DNA from: Sphingomonas aquatilis
Lineage (GTDB): Bacteria > Pseudomonadota > Alphaproteobacteria > Sphingomonadales > Sphingomonadaceae
Assembly (NCBI RefSeq): GCF_014196115.1
Contig: NZ_JACIDB010000006.1
Span: 62,001-126,000, forward strand
Direction of reading: 5' to 3'
Length of the DNA: 64,000 nucleotides
Shown here piece by piece: positions 42,734 through 52,553 of the stretch (position 1 is the first letter of the stretch; every line of letters starts with the position of its first letter). The notes under the pieces are model-generated. The model searched no databases. It had not been told where the DNA came from and saw only the letters and a list, made by a program, of their open reading frames with translations. Both the position numbers and the translations under genes were made by a program.

Positions 42734-45699
42734 TCGAGCATAAAAAGCGCCCGCAACTCTTCACCATTCCGGCGCACCGCGCGTTCGCCGACACGCTTGT
42801 CGCAGGGCTGATGAAGCGCACGGGCGGCGATGCGATGGCGCTGGCGCGCGGCCTGATCCTGCTGCCGAACAACCGTGCCGCCCGCGCGGTGTCGGCGGCG
42901 TTCGTGCGGGCGAGCGGCAGTGGCCTGCTGCTGCCGCGGCTGGTGACGCTGGGCAGTCCCGATCTCGGCGAGGCGGTGGGCGCGGCGCTCGACCCGGTGG
43001 ACGATGCCGATCCGCCGCCACCGGCGATCGCGCCGATGCAGCGCCGCATGATCCTGGCGCGGCTGGTGTTCGAGGAGCGCGCTGCGGCGGGCGTGCCCGT
43101 CGATGCCGCGGAGGCGGTGCGGCTGGCGGGCGAGCTATGTCACACACTCGATCAGTTGCTGGTCGAGGAGGTCGCGCCCGAAGCCTTGCGCGATCTCGAT
43201 CTGGCGCCCGAGCTGACCGATCACTGGCAGCGGGCGCTCTCGACCTTCCGGATCGTGCTGGAACGCTGGCCGGGTGAACTCGCACGACTGGGTCGGATCG
43301 ACGCGGCGACGCGGCGGCGAATGCTGCTCGACCGGCTGGTGACGCGCTGGCAGACCCGGCCGCCGGCGGGCTTCGTCTGTGCGGCCGGCGTGACCGATCC
43401 CGCGCCCGCGGTCGCGCGACTGCTGCGCTGCGTCGCGGAGGCGCCGCTGGGACTGACGGTGTTCGCCGGGCTCGACCTCCAGATGCCCGAGGCCGAGTGG
43501 GATGCGCTGGGGCCGCACGGGCCCGATCCGGTGACCGGGCGCATCCGCCGGTCGATCGAGACGCATCCGCAATTCCACCTGAAGCTGATCCTCGACCGCA
43601 TGGGCGTCGGCCGCGGCGAGGTGGCGCATTGGCCGGGCAGCGCCGGGCCGGACGCGGGGGCGTTGCGCGGGCGCGCGATCGCCAACGCTCTGGCGCCGGC
43701 CGCCTTCACCGGTAAATGGACCGAGCTGAAGGCCGAGGACCGCCGCCTGACCGGGGTTGCCGCCGTGGAACTCGCGACGCCGGCGGAAGAGGCGCAGGCG
43801 ATCGCGCTGGCGCTGCGGGGTGCGATCGAGGAACCGGGCAAGACCGCCGCGCTGGTGACGCCGGATCGAGCGCTCGCCCGCCGGGTCAGCGCGCATCTGC
43901 GGCGGTGGCAGATCGAGGCGAACGATACGGCAGGCCGGCCGCTGTCGATCCTGCCGCCGGGCACGCTGCTGCTCGCGCTCGCCGAGGCGGCGGCGCAGCG
44001 GTTCGCGCCGCTGGCGCTGCTGGCGCTACTCAAGCATCCGCTGGTCAAGGTCGACCCCAGTGACCGCGCCCTGCGAGGCGCATGGCTGGACGGGACGCGC
44101 ACGCTCGATCGCGCGCTGCGGGGCCCGCGACCGGCGGCGGGCCTCGACGGGATCATGGGGCATCTGCTGGCCAACCGGCGGGACCGGGCGGCAGCGTGGT
44201 TCGCCGAGCCGGTTAACTTGCTGAAACCGATTGAGCTGGTGTGCGATCAGGGGCCGCAGCCGCTATCGGCGCTGTTGGCGGTGCTGCGCGAGACGGCGCA
44301 GGGGCTGTGCGGCGACAATCTGTGGTCGGGACCGGCGGGACGGGCTGCGGCAGAGTTTCTCGACGCGCTGGAGGCGGAGGCGGCGGTCGGGCCGCCCCGC
44401 GTCGCGCCAGATGGCTTCCCGCCGTTGCTGCGCGGGTTGCTCGACGAGGTGGCGGTGCGGCCGGGATCGGGCGTCGGCCATCCGCGCATCGCCATTTATG
44501 GCCCGATCGAGGCGCGGTTGCAGACCGCCGACCTGATGGTGCTGGGCGGGCTGAACGAGGGCGTGTGGCCGGGGCGGCCGGCACCCGATCCGTGGCTGGC
44601 GCCGCGTATCCGGGCGGCGCTGGGGCTGGCCGGGCTGGAGCGGAGCGTCGGTATCGCGGCGCACGATTTCGGCCATGCGCTCGGCGCGCCGCGCGCGCTG
44701 GTCACGCGGGCGCGGCGCGATGCGGCCTCGCCCGCGCTCGCGTCGCGGCTGTGGCTGCGGTTGCAGGCGATGGCGGGGGATCGTTTCGTTCGGGCCCATG
44801 ATCTGGAAGGGTGGGCGCTCGCGCTGGACGATCCGCGCGAGCATGTGCCCGCCGACCGGCCGGCGCCGATGCCGGGACCGGCGCTGCGGCCGAAGGCGAT
44901 CTCCGTCACCGAGATCGACCGGCTGAAGGCGGACCCTTACGCCTTTTACGCGCGCCGGGTGCTGGGGCTGATGCCGCTCGACCCGGTCGATGCCGATCCC
45001 AGCGCGGCGTGGCGCGGCACCGCCGTCCACGACATCCTGGAGCAATGGTGGAAGCAGGACGGTTGCGCGCCGGACGCGCTCGTCGCGCGCGCCACTGCGA
45101 TGCTTGAGGACGAGCGGACGCATCCGATGATGCGCGCCTTGTGGCGACCGCGGCTGATGGAGGCGGTGGGCTGGATCGCCAACACCGTGACGGCGCAGGA
45201 CGCTGAAGGACGCACGGTCGCCTCGGCCGAGGGCAAGGGCCATGTGACGATCGCCGGCGTCACGTTGTCGGGCCGGTACGACCGCGTCGATCGGCTGGCG
45301 GACGGAACGCTCGCGATCGTCGATTACAAGACCGGCAAGCCGCCCTCCGCCGCCGCGGTGCGCGCGGGGTATAGCCTGCAACTCGGGCTGCTCGGCGCGA
45401 TCGCGGAGCGGGGCGGCTTTCAAGAAGTGAAAGGCAAGGCCGGCGGCTTCGAATATTGGTCGCTCGGCAAGAAAAAGGACCAGTTCGGCTATATCGAGAC
45501 GCCGGTGGATGCCGAGGGCAAGCGCGACAAGATCGTCACGACCGAATTCACGACGATCGCGGTCAGCAATTTCGTGGACGCTGCCGGCACGTGGTTGACC
45601 GGCGATGCGCCGTTCACTGCGAAGCTGGTGCCGGAATATGCGCCTTATGCCGAATATGACCAACTGATGCGTCGGGACGAATGGTATGGCCGGGACTGA
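42700..45699 (+). CDS. addB: Double-strand break repair protein AddB
   Basis: 999 aa from ATG 42700. N-terminal KRPQLFTIPAHRAFADTLVAGLM, an inactivated helicase-like core (LILLPNNRAARAV), then the C-terminal PD-(D/E)xK nuclease domain (GTAVHDILEQWW... LAIVDYKTGKPPS). With AddA it resects double-strand ends for RecA loading. The first 11 residues come from the right arm of a 33-bp palindrome; an older start at ATG 42632 now reads 22 codons to a stop. It overlaps addA by 14 bases. Confidence 0.93.
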   Translation: MGGREGERAGTVEHKKRPQLFTIPAHRAFADTLVAGLMKRTGGDAMALARGLILLPNNRAARAVSAAFVRASGSGLLLPRLVTLGSPDLGEAVGAALDPVDDADPPPPAIAPMQRRMILARLVFEERAAAGVPVDAAEAVRLAGELCHTLDQLLVEEVAPEALRDLDLAPELTDHWQRALSTFRIVLERWPGELARLGRIDAATRRRMLLDRLVTRWQTRPPAGFVCAAGVTDPAPAVARLLRCVAEAPLGLTVFAGLDLQMPEAEWDALGPHGPDPVTGRIRRSIETHPQFHLKLILDRMGVGRGEVAHWPGSAGPDAGALRGRAIANALAPAAFTGKWTELKAEDRRLTGVAAVELATPAEEAQAIALALRGAIEEPGKTAALVTPDRALARRVSAHLRRWQIEANDTAGRPLSILPPGTLLLALAEAAAQRFAPLALLALLKHPLVKVDPSDRALRGAWLDGTRTLDRALRGPRPAAGLDGIMGHLLANRRDRAAAWFAEPVNLLKPIELVCDQGPQPLSALLAVLRETAQGLCGDNLWSGPAGRAAAEFLDALEAEAAVGPPRVAPDGFPPLLRGLLDEVAVRPGSGVGHPRIAIYGPIEARLQTADLMVLGGLNEGVWPGRPAPDPWLAPRIRAALGLAGLERSVGIAAHDFGHALGAPRALVTRARRDAASPALASRLWLRLQAMAGDRFVRAHDLEGWALALDDPREHVPADRPAPMPGPALRPKAISVTEIDRLKADPYAFYARRVLGLMPLDPVDADPSAAWRGTAVHDILEQWWKQDGCAPDALVARATAMLEDERTHPMMRALWRPRLMEAVGWIANTVTAQDAEGRTVASAEGKGHVTIAGVTLSGRYDRVDRLADGTLAIVDYKTGKPPSAAAVRAGYSLQLGLLGAIAERGGFQEVKGKAGGFEYWSLGKKKDQFGYIETPVDAEGKRDKIVTTEFTTIAVSNFVDAAGTWLTGDAPFTAKLVPEYAPYAEYDQLMRRDEWYGRD

Positions 45700-48600
45700 G
45701 CTCGCCACCCTACCGCGGCTGAAGGGCGCGCAGGCGGCGGCGAGCGATCCGCACGCGCACGTCTGGCTCTCGGCGTCGGCCGGCACGGGAAAGACGCAGG
45801 TGCTTGCCGCGCGCGTGTTCCGCCTGCTGCTACGGGGCACCGATCCATCGGCGATCCTGTGCCTGACCTTCACCAAGGCGGGCGCGGCCGAGATGGCGCA
45901 GCGGATCAACAACCGGCTCGCCGCCTGGGTGCGGATGCCGGCACCGCAGCTGTACGCTGATCTGGAGGCGCTGGGCGAGAAGGGCACGCCGGACTTGCAG
46001 GCGCGGGCGCGCACGCTGTTTGCAGGCGTGCTCGACGCTCCGGGTGGCGGCCTGCGTATTCAGACGATCCATGGTTTCTGCCAGAGCCTGCTCGCGGCGT
46101 TTCCGGTCGAGGCGGGGCTGACGCCCGGCTTCCGACCGCTGGAGGCGCGCGAGGAGGCGGTGCTGGCGCGCGAGACGCTGGCGACCTTGCTGACCGATGC
46201 CGAGCGCGAGGGCCGCGAACGGCCGATCGAAACGATCGGCGCGCTGTCTCTGCGGCTGGGTGAGGGCGGGGCGGAGAGCTTCCTGCTCGCCTGCGCACGC
46301 TCGCTGCATGCGCTGGAGGCGCTGCCGATTGGGATCGGGCCATGGTTGCGGCGCGCGCTTGACCTGCCGCAGGGGGATATCGGCGAGGCCTTGGCCGAGG
46401 GCTGCGACTGTATCGACACCGATCTGGTCGAGCGGCTGGCAGCGGCGAACACCGCCTGGGGTGCGGCGACGGGGGTGGGGCATGCCGACACGCTCAACCG
46501 CTGGCTCGCGGCGGCACCGGCGGAGCGGGCCGCGACGCTTGGCGACCTTGCCGGCGTGGTGCTGACGGGAAAGAACGAGCCGCGCAAGGCGTCCAAGAAG
46601 CTGATCGATGCCGAACCTGATTATGCCGAGCTGGCGGCCGCGCTGGGGCAGCATTGCCTCGACCTGCTGTCGCTCACCGCGCGGGCTGCTTATGCCGATC
46701 TGCTGGCCGACGCGCTGGAGGTGGGCCGCGACTATGCACGCGCCTATGCCGCGGCGAAGCGGCGGACCGGGGCGGTCGATTTCGACGATCTGATCGGCGT
46801 GACGGTGCGACTACTCGAACAGCCGGGTATCGGCGAATGGGTGCGCTACAAGCTCGACCAGGGCACCGAGCATGTGCTGATCGACGAGGCGCAGGACACC
46901 AACCTCAACCAGTGGCGGATCGTCACCGCACTGGCAGGCGAGTTTTTCGTCGGGCGCGGCGTGCATGCGCCCTCGACCCGGACGCTGTTCACCGTCGGCG
47001 ATTTCAAGCAGGCGATCTTCGGCTTCCAGGGCACGGACCCGATCAACTTCCGCTGGGCAGAGGGGCATTTCGCCGGTCGCGCGGCGGAGGTGGAGGGGGC
47101 GGACGACTGGCCGGAGGCGGAACGCGGCCTGCCGTTCCAGCGCCTGTCGCTGACGCATTCGTTCCGGTCGACACGGCCGATCCTGGAATTCGTCGATGCC
47201 GCCGTCGCCGCCGCGGGCGAGCCGGGCCTTGGTGCGATCGACGCAATGCAGGCGCATGCGAGCGAGGTGCCCGGCCCGGGTACGGTCGAGCTGTGGCCGC
47301 CGGTGATCGCGGGCGGCAGCGAAACGGACGAGGAAGCGTGGATCGACGATGCCGTCCGCGAACAGGCCGTGCGGATCGCGCGCGCGGTGCGCGACTGGCT
47401 GAACGGCGGCCTGATGCTGGAGAGCAAGGGGCGGGCGCTCAGGCCCGAGGACGTGATGATCCTCGTCAAGCGGCGCGGCGACCTCGCCTCGCTGATCGTC
47501 GCGCGCCTGTATGCCGAGGGCGTGCCGGTCGCGGGCGTCGACCGGTTGCGGCTGAACGCGCCGCTGGCGGTGCAGGATTTGCTCGCCGCAGTGCGCTTCG
47601 TCCTGCAGCCGGAGGACGACCTGTCGCTCGCCGCACTGCTCGTGTCGCCGCTGATCGGCTGGACGCAGGACGAGCTGATGCATGCCGCGCCGCGCGAGCA
47701 TGGCAGCCTGTGGCGCCACGTGACGCAGACGCTGTCGGAGGAGCGGCTCGCGCCGCTGCGCGCGATGCTGTCGCGCGCCGATATCGCGACGCCCTACCAG
47801 TTTCTCGAAGAGATCCTGTCGGGGCCGCTCGACGGGCGGCGCAAACTGCTGCGCCGGCTGGGGGCGGAGGCGCGCGATCCGATCGAGGAATTGCTCAACG
47901 CCGCGCTGGCGTTCGAGACGACGTCCACGCCGTCGCTGCAACGCTTCCTCGACTGGTTCGACCGCGGCGATGTCGAGATCGTGCGCGACCCGTCGGCGCC
48001 GCTCGACGCGGTGCGCGTGATGACGGCGCATGGCGCGAAGGGGTTGCAGGCGCCGCTGGTGATCCTGGCGGACGCCACCGTCGATCCCACCGCCGCGCCG
48101 CGCGCGCTGGTACGCTGGGTGCCGGAACCGGGGGCGCAGCCGATTCCGATCTTCCGGCCGCGGTCGGGCGAGCGTGGCGGGCCGCTGGATGTAGCGATCG
48201 GCGAGGTCGAGCGCCGCGAATTGGAGGAGCATTGGCGGCTGTTCTATGTCGCCGCGACGCGGGCCGAGGAACGGCTGGTGATCGGCGGTGCGCTGGGGCC
48301 ACGCGCGCAGGGCGAGCCGCCGGTCGCGAGCTGGTATGCCGCGGCGGCACGCGCGCTGACCGAGCTGGGCGTGCCGGAGGAGGGGCCGCGGGTGTTCGTT
48401 GGCTCCGATCCCCAGCCGCCGGTGAAGCCGCGCGGCGCTGCGCTGGCACGCCCGCCCGAACGGGTCGTGCTGCCCGATTGGGCGCATGTGCCCGCGCCGC
48501 CCGAGAGCCGCCCGTCGCGCCCGCTGACCCCGTCGGCACTCGGTGAGGATGAGGTGAGCGATCCGCCGCCCGGCCCCGCGATGCGCGCCGCCGCCGAACG

Positions 48601-49108
48601 CGGGCGGCTGTTCCATGCGCTGTTCGAACGCCTGCCGCCGGTCGAGCCGCAGCATCGCGCCGGCTGCGCGGATCGCTGGCTCGCCACCGCGGGCGGTGTC
48701 GCCGATGCGGGCGAGCGGCAGCGGATCGTCGCGGGCGTGCTCGCGGTGATTGACAACCCCGCCTATGCGCCGCTGTTCGGCCCCGACAGCCTGGCCGAGG
48801 CGCCGATCGCGGCGACGCTCGCCAACGGCATGGTCGTGTCGGGCACCGTCGATCGGCTGCTGATCGCGCCGGACGCGATTCGTCTCGTCGATTTCAAGAC
48901 GGGGCGGCGGGTGCCGGATACCCTCGACGATATCCCGCCCTATCACCTCGATCAGATGGCGGCCTATGTCGCGGCGCTGCGCGTGATCTTCCCCGATCGC
49001 ACGATCGAGGCGGCGCTGCTCTACACCGGCGGGCCGCGCCTGTTCGGACTGCCCGCCGACACGCTCGCCGCGCACAAGCCGCGCTTTCGCCTTCCGGAGC
49101 AAAGCTAG
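45686..49108 (+). CDS. addA: Double-strand break repair helicase AddA
   Basis: 1140 aa, UvrD/Rep superfamily 1. Walker A WLSASAGTGKTQVLAARVFRLL, motif Ia LCLTFTKAGAAEMAQR, Walker B HVLIDEAQDTN, TVGDFKQAIFGFQGTDP, motif VI LFYVAATRAEERLVIGG, and the C-terminal nuclease LVDFKTGRRVP. Forms AddAB with the upstream gene. Confidence 0.96.
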   Translation: MAGTELATLPRLKGAQAAASDPHAHVWLSASAGTGKTQVLAARVFRLLLRGTDPSAILCLTFTKAGAAEMAQRINNRLAAWVRMPAPQLYADLEALGEKGTPDLQARARTLFAGVLDAPGGGLRIQTIHGFCQSLLAAFPVEAGLTPGFRPLEAREEAVLARETLATLLTDAEREGRERPIETIGALSLRLGEGGAESFLLACARSLHALEALPIGIGPWLRRALDLPQGDIGEALAEGCDCIDTDLVERLAAANTAWGAATGVGHADTLNRWLAAAPAERAATLGDLAGVVLTGKNEPRKASKKLIDAEPDYAELAAALGQHCLDLLSLTARAAYADLLADALEVGRDYARAYAAAKRRTGAVDFDDLIGVTVRLLEQPGIGEWVRYKLDQGTEHVLIDEAQDTNLNQWRIVTALAGEFFVGRGVHAPSTRTLFTVGDFKQAIFGFQGTDPINFRWAEGHFAGRAAEVEGADDWPEAERGLPFQRLSLTHSFRSTRPILEFVDAAVAAAGEPGLGAIDAMQAHASEVPGPGTVELWPPVIAGGSETDEEAWIDDAVREQAVRIARAVRDWLNGGLMLESKGRALRPEDVMILVKRRGDLASLIVARLYAEGVPVAGVDRLRLNAPLAVQDLLAAVRFVLQPEDDLSLAALLVSPLIGWTQDELMHAAPREHGSLWRHVTQTLSEERLAPLRAMLSRADIATPYQFLEEILSGPLDGRRKLLRRLGAEARDPIEELLNAALAFETTSTPSLQRFLDWFDRGDVEIVRDPSAPLDAVRVMTAHGAKGLQAPLVILADATVDPTAAPRALVRWVPEPGAQPIPIFRPRSGERGGPLDVAIGEVERRELEEHWRLFYVAATRAEERLVIGGALGPRAQGEPPVASWYAAAARALTELGVPEEGPRVFVGSDPQPPVKPRGAALARPPERVVLPDWAHVPAPPESRPSRPLTPSALGEDEVSDPPPGPAMRAAAERGRLFHALFERLPPVEPQHRAGCADRWLATAGGVADAGERQRIVAGVLAVIDNPAYAPLFGPDSLAEAPIAATLANGMVVSGTVDRLLIAPDAIRLVDFKTGRRVPDTLDDIPPYHLDQMAAYVAALRVIFPDRTIEAALLYTGGPRLFGLPADTLAAHKPRFRLPEQS

Positions 49109-49167
49109 GGCCCTGACGGTTGAGCCGGGCGGCACGCCATCCTAGATGGACAGCAAAGGAGATATTC

Positions 49168-49491
49168 ATGGCTACCAAACAGATTACCGACGCCAGCTTC
49201 GACGCCGACGTCCTCAAGGCCGATGGCCCCGTGCTCGTCGATTTCTGGGCCGAATGGTGCGGTCCGTGCAAGATGATCGGGCCGAGCCTCGAAGAGCTGT
49301 CCGAAGAGCTGGGCGAGAAGGTGACGATCGCCAAGCTCAACATCGACGATAATCCCGATGCGCCGGGCCGTTATGGCGTGCGCGGCATCCCGACGATGAT
49401 CCTGTTCAAGGGCGGCGCGCCCGCGGCGACCAAGGTCGGTGCCGAGCCCAAGGGCCGGCTGAAGGCCTGGCTCGAGGGCGAGCTGGCGTAA
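49168..49491 (+). CDS. trxA: Thioredoxin
   Basis: 107 aa from ATG 49168 with an excellent AAAGGAGAT ribosome site. Active site [14 protein letters not shown]; cis-Pro in [11 protein letters not shown]. General disulfide reductase in the cytoplasm. A trxA next to addAB is normal in this order. Followed by a strong terminator. Confidence 0.98.
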   Translation: MATKQITDASFDADVLKADGPVLVDFWAEWCGPCKMIGPSLEELSEELGEKVTIAKLNIDDNPDAPGRYGVRGIPTMILFKGGAPAATKVGAEPKGRLKAWLEGELA

Positions 49492-49498
49492 GTTGGCG

Positions 49499-49531
49499 AA
49501 GGGCGGGCCTGATGGTCCGCCCTTTCTCTTT
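49499..49531 (+). terminator. Rho-independent terminator of trxA
   Basis: Stem AAGGGCGGGCC (49499-49509) pairs with GGTCCGCCCTT (49514-49524) around TGAT, followed by TTCTCTTTCT. One G-T pair in eleven. Confidence 0.85.
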
Positions 49532-49534
49532 CTA

Positions 49535-49620
49535 CCGTTCGCCCCGAGCCTGTCGAAGGGCGCGTGCCACGAGCGCGACGCTTGCGGAAAGCCATCCTTC
49601 GACCGGCTCAGGGCGAACGG
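49535..49620. repeat. Intergenic palindromic repeat (family D)
   Basis: 86 bp. Arms 49535-49559 and 49596-49620, CCGTTCGCCCCGAGCCTGTC at the start mirrored by GACCGGCTCAGGGCGAACGG at the end. The TTCGCCC...GCCTGTCGAAGG motif is common between genes in sphingomonads (from memory). Lies in a convergent gap with the terminator. Confidence 0.85.
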
Positions 49621-49635
49621 GTTGGGAGGGTGGCC

Positions 49636-50439
49636 TCAGGCGTCCTCGCGGACCAGCCCCACCGCCCGCTCCCACATCGCCTCGCTCGCCGCGGCGATCA
49701 TCACGTCGCGGGGATCGCCGATGCGGTAGGGGGTGCCATTCAGCTGACGCACCACACCGCCCGCTTCGGTGAGGAACAGCGCACCGGCGGCATGATCCCA
49801 GGGCAGCGAGCGCTGGAAGATGGCGGCATCGTCCACCCCCAGCACCAGCCGCGGATATTGCTCCGCCGCACAGCGCGGCATCGGGTGGAGCGTCCAGTCG
49901 TCCCCCGCCCGGGCCGCCAAATCGGCCTGCTCCGTACCGTCGAGGAAGTAGGTCGGCACGCCCAACACGGGGCGTTCGTCCGTACGGGGACGCGTCGTCA
50001 CCGCGACATCGTCGATGAATGCGCCGCCGCCGACGACGGTGTGGCACAGCCGGTCTGCGACGGGATCGAGGATCCAGCCCGCCAGCACCTCGCCGTCCTC
50101 GGCGAGCGCGATCATGATGCCGAACGGTGTCTTGCCGCTGGCGTAATTGTTGGTGCCGTCGATCGGGTCGACGATCCACACCCGGCCCTGATCGATGCCG
50201 TCGAGCAACGTCGCATCCGCCGCCACCGCTTCTTCACCCACCACCCGCGCCGATGCGTCGATCGTGACGAGACCGGCGGTCAGCGCTTCCTCGCTCAGCC
50301 GATCGGCGATCGTCACCATGTCGTCCGCGGCCTTTTCCTCCACCTCGTCGGCGGCAAGGTTGCGGAAGCGCGGCAGGACGATCTCGGCCGCGACGCGCCG
50401 CATCAGCTGGACGACGGCGTCATGGTGCGGGTGGTGCAT
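49636..50439 (-). CDS. hisN: Inositol monophosphatase family protein, likely histidinol-phosphatase
   Basis: 267 aa. Metal-binding signature VWIVDPIDGTNNYASG, upstream GEEAVAAD, and C-terminal LPWDHAAGALFLTEAGG. The TYFLD-type loop and overall length favour the HisN-like histidinol-phosphatase branch over SuhB, but sequence alone does not settle that. The start is one base from the argJ stop. Confidence 0.85.
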   Translation of the reverse strand: MHHPHHDAVVQLMRRVAAEIVLPRFRNLAADEVEEKAADDMVTIADRLSEEALTAGLVTIDASARVVGEEAVAADATLLDGIDQGRVWIVDPIDGTNNYASGKTPFGIMIALAEDGEVLAGWILDPVADRLCHTVVGGGAFIDDVAVTTRPRTDERPVLGVPTYFLDGTEQADLAARAGDDWTLHPMPRCAAEQYPRLVLGVDDAAIFQRSLPWDHAAGALFLTEAGGVVRQLNGTPYRIGDPRDVMIAAASEAMWERAVGLVREDA

Positions 50440-50440
50440 G

Positions 50441-51667
50441 TCAGCTCCTATAATCGGCGTTGATCGAGATGTAGCCGTGGGTCAGATCGCAGGTCCAAAC
50501 CGTGGCGGTGCCATCGCCCAGGCCGATGTCGACCCCGATTTCGATATGCTGGCCTTTCAGGTGCGCGGCGACCGGCGCCTCGTCATAGCCCTCGACCGCG
50601 AGGCCTCCTTGCGCGACCTGCGTGTCGCCGAAGCGGATTGACAGACGGTCGCGTTCGGCGGGTTCGCCCGCCTTGCCCACCGCCATCACGACGCGGCCCC
50701 AATTGGCGTCCTCACCCGCGATTGCGGTCTTCACCAGCGGCGAATTGGCGATCGACATGGCGATGCGGTGCGCGGAACGGTCGCTCTCCGCGCCCTCGAC
50801 CGCGATCTCGATCAGCTTGGTCGCGCCCTCGCCGTCGCGGACGACCAGCATCGCGAGCTGGTGGCAGAGCTCGGCAAGCGCCGCGGCGAAGGCATCGGCG
50901 CCCGCGCTGTCGCTGCTCTCGATCGGCGCATTGCCTGCGGCGCCCGTGGCGAAGGCGAGGACCGTGTCGCTGGTCGACGTATCGCCATCCACCGTGATGC
51001 ACGAGAAGGTCTTGCCATTCGCCGCTGCCAACGCGCCTTGCAGAAAGCCGGGCGCGACCGCCGCATCGGTGAAGATGAAGCCGAGCATCGTCGCCATGTC
51101 CGGTGCGATCATGCCCGATCCCTTGATGATGCCGACCAGCGTGACGGTCCGGCCATCGACGATGGCGGTCGTCATCGCGCCTTTCGGATAGGTGTCGGTG
51201 GTGCCAATCGTCTCCGCGACCGCGAGCCAATCGCACGGGGTCGCGGCGAAGGCGGCGTCGAGGCCGGCTTCCGCCTTGTCGATCGGCAGCGGTACGCCGA
51301 TGACCCCGGTCGAGGCGACGAACACGTCGGACGGCTGGCAACCGACGTGCTGCGCGGTGCGCGCCGCGATCGCCTCCACCGCCGCGCGGCCGCGATTGCC
51401 GGTGAACGCGTTGGAGTTGCCGGCATTGACGACCAGCGCACGCGCCCGACCCAAAGTGAGCGCCTGCCGACACCATTCGACTTCGGGCGAGGGACATTTG
51501 CTTTGCGTCAGCACGCCCGCCACGCTCGTGCCCTCGGTCAGCGTCACGAAGGTGAGATCGCAGCGATCCCACGTCTTGTACTGCGCGCGGGCGACATGCG
51601 GGGTGACACCGGCAATGGCGGGCAGGGCGGGGAAGGGCGTGGCGAGGGGGGAGATGGACGTGGACAT
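50441..51667 (-). CDS. argJ: Bifunctional glutamate N-acetyltransferase/amino-acid acetyltransferase
   Basis: 408 aa from ATG 51667. The self-cleavage site is TYPKGAMTTAI with nucleophile Thr166; ends with NADYRS, typical of ArgJ. Also VVNAGNSNAFTG and STGVIGVPLP. Cycles acetyl between ornithine and glutamate in arginine synthesis. A start 123 bases upstream is not supported. Confidence 0.96.
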   Translation of the reverse strand: MSTSISPLATPFPALPAIAGVTPHVARAQYKTWDRCDLTFVTLTEGTSVAGVLTQSKCPSPEVEWCRQALTLGRARALVVNAGNSNAFTGNRGRAAVEAIAARTAQHVGCQPSDVFVASTGVIGVPLPIDKAEAGLDAAFAATPCDWLAVAETIGTTDTYPKGAMTTAIVDGRTVTLVGIIKGSGMIAPDMATMLGFIFTDAAVAPGFLQGALAAANGKTFSCITVDGDTSTSDTVLAFATGAAGNAPIESSDSAGADAFAAALAELCHQLAMLVVRDGEGATKLIEIAVEGAESDRSAHRIAMSIANSPLVKTAIAGEDANWGRVVMAVGKAGEPAERDRLSIRFGDTQVAQGGLAVEGYDEAPVAAHLKGQHIEIGVDIGLGDGTATVWTCDLTHGYISINADYRS

Positions 51668-51707
51668 GGCCGTGCCATAGGCTGCTTCCAAGACAGGGCA
51701 AAGACGC

Positions 51708-52496
51708 ATGAGCGACGAAGACGCGCAACCGACGCGGGTGACGGTTCTGAAGGGCGATGTGCGGCCCCCGCCGCGCGAGGGCGGCTCCAAATTGACGGGC
51801 GAGCGCCGCGATCTGATGATCGGCGTGCTGGTGCTGGTAGTGCTGGTGTTGCTCGCGTTGATGGTCGTCGGCGGCGAACTGGTAAGGCGCGCCTTCGATC
51901 AGGCAAGCCCGCCCCGGGTGTGGACAGGGCCGTCGACTGTGCATGACGGGACAGCGAGCCGGGGCAGCATGAATCCGGCGGATTGGATCACCAACGACGA
52001 TTATCCGCCCGAGGCCCTTCGGCACAACGAGCAGGGGACTGTTACCATCCGCTGGTCGATTACATCTGCCGGCCGGGTGCGCGATTGCGAAGTCCTGGAA
52101 AGCAGTGGGCATGCGAGCCTGGACGCCGCTGCCTGTCGCGCGATTACCCGGAACGGCCGCTATCCGCAGATTGCGGCCGATGCGCCGGTACGACAGTCAA
52201 CGCGCCGGGTCGTATGGAAAATTCCCGAAGATGGGCCGGCCGCGGGTGAGGCAGCTCGACCGATCGATATCGCCACCGCACGAAACCAAGACTCCTCAAT
52301 CGAGATCGCCATTACCGTCGGATATGATGGCAGGGTCGAATCGTGCCGCGTCGTCGGAGCGCCGCCGCCATCCGGAGGCGATCCGTGCGCTGCGACGCCG
52401 CGCGGCACATGGATGGGACCGGGGTTCGTCCGTGACGGCAAGCCGGTCAAGGCGGTGCTTCATCGCCGGTGGTCGTCGACGACGACATTCGAATAG
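51708..52496 (+). CDS. TonB-like protein with two C-terminal TonB domains, the second degraded
   Basis: 262 aa. Short cytoplasmic N-terminus, one helix at residues 37-59 (IGVLVLVVLVLLALMVVGG), then a TonB-C domain (DDYPPEALRHNEQGTVTIRWSITSAGRVRDCEVLESSGHASLDAAACRAI) and a second, eroded one (IEIAITVGYDGRVESCRVVG). The Pro-rich spacer of true TonB is missing, so it cannot span a full periplasm. No ExbBD neighbours. May be a local signalling or transport adaptor. Confidence 0.83.
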   Translation: MSDEDAQPTRVTVLKGDVRPPPREGGSKLTGERRDLMIGVLVLVVLVLLALMVVGGELVRRAFDQASPPRVWTGPSTVHDGTASRGSMNPADWITNDDYPPEALRHNEQGTVTIRWSITSAGRVRDCEVLESSGHASLDAAACRAITRNGRYPQIAADAPVRQSTRRVVWKIPEDGPAAGEAARPIDIATARNQDSSIEIAITVGYDGRVESCRVVGAPPPSGGDPCAATPRGTWMGPGFVRDGKPVKAVLHRRWSSTTTFE

Positions 52497-52553
52497 ATGC
52501 GACGGACGGATGCGGATGGACGACGGACCGCATCTGCAATAGGGACTGCCCCC

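Noticed and set aside
46811..49135. 774-codon open frame on the minus strand opposite addA
   Set aside because: Shadow of addA; low-complexity Arg/Ala/Gln translation and no ribosome site.
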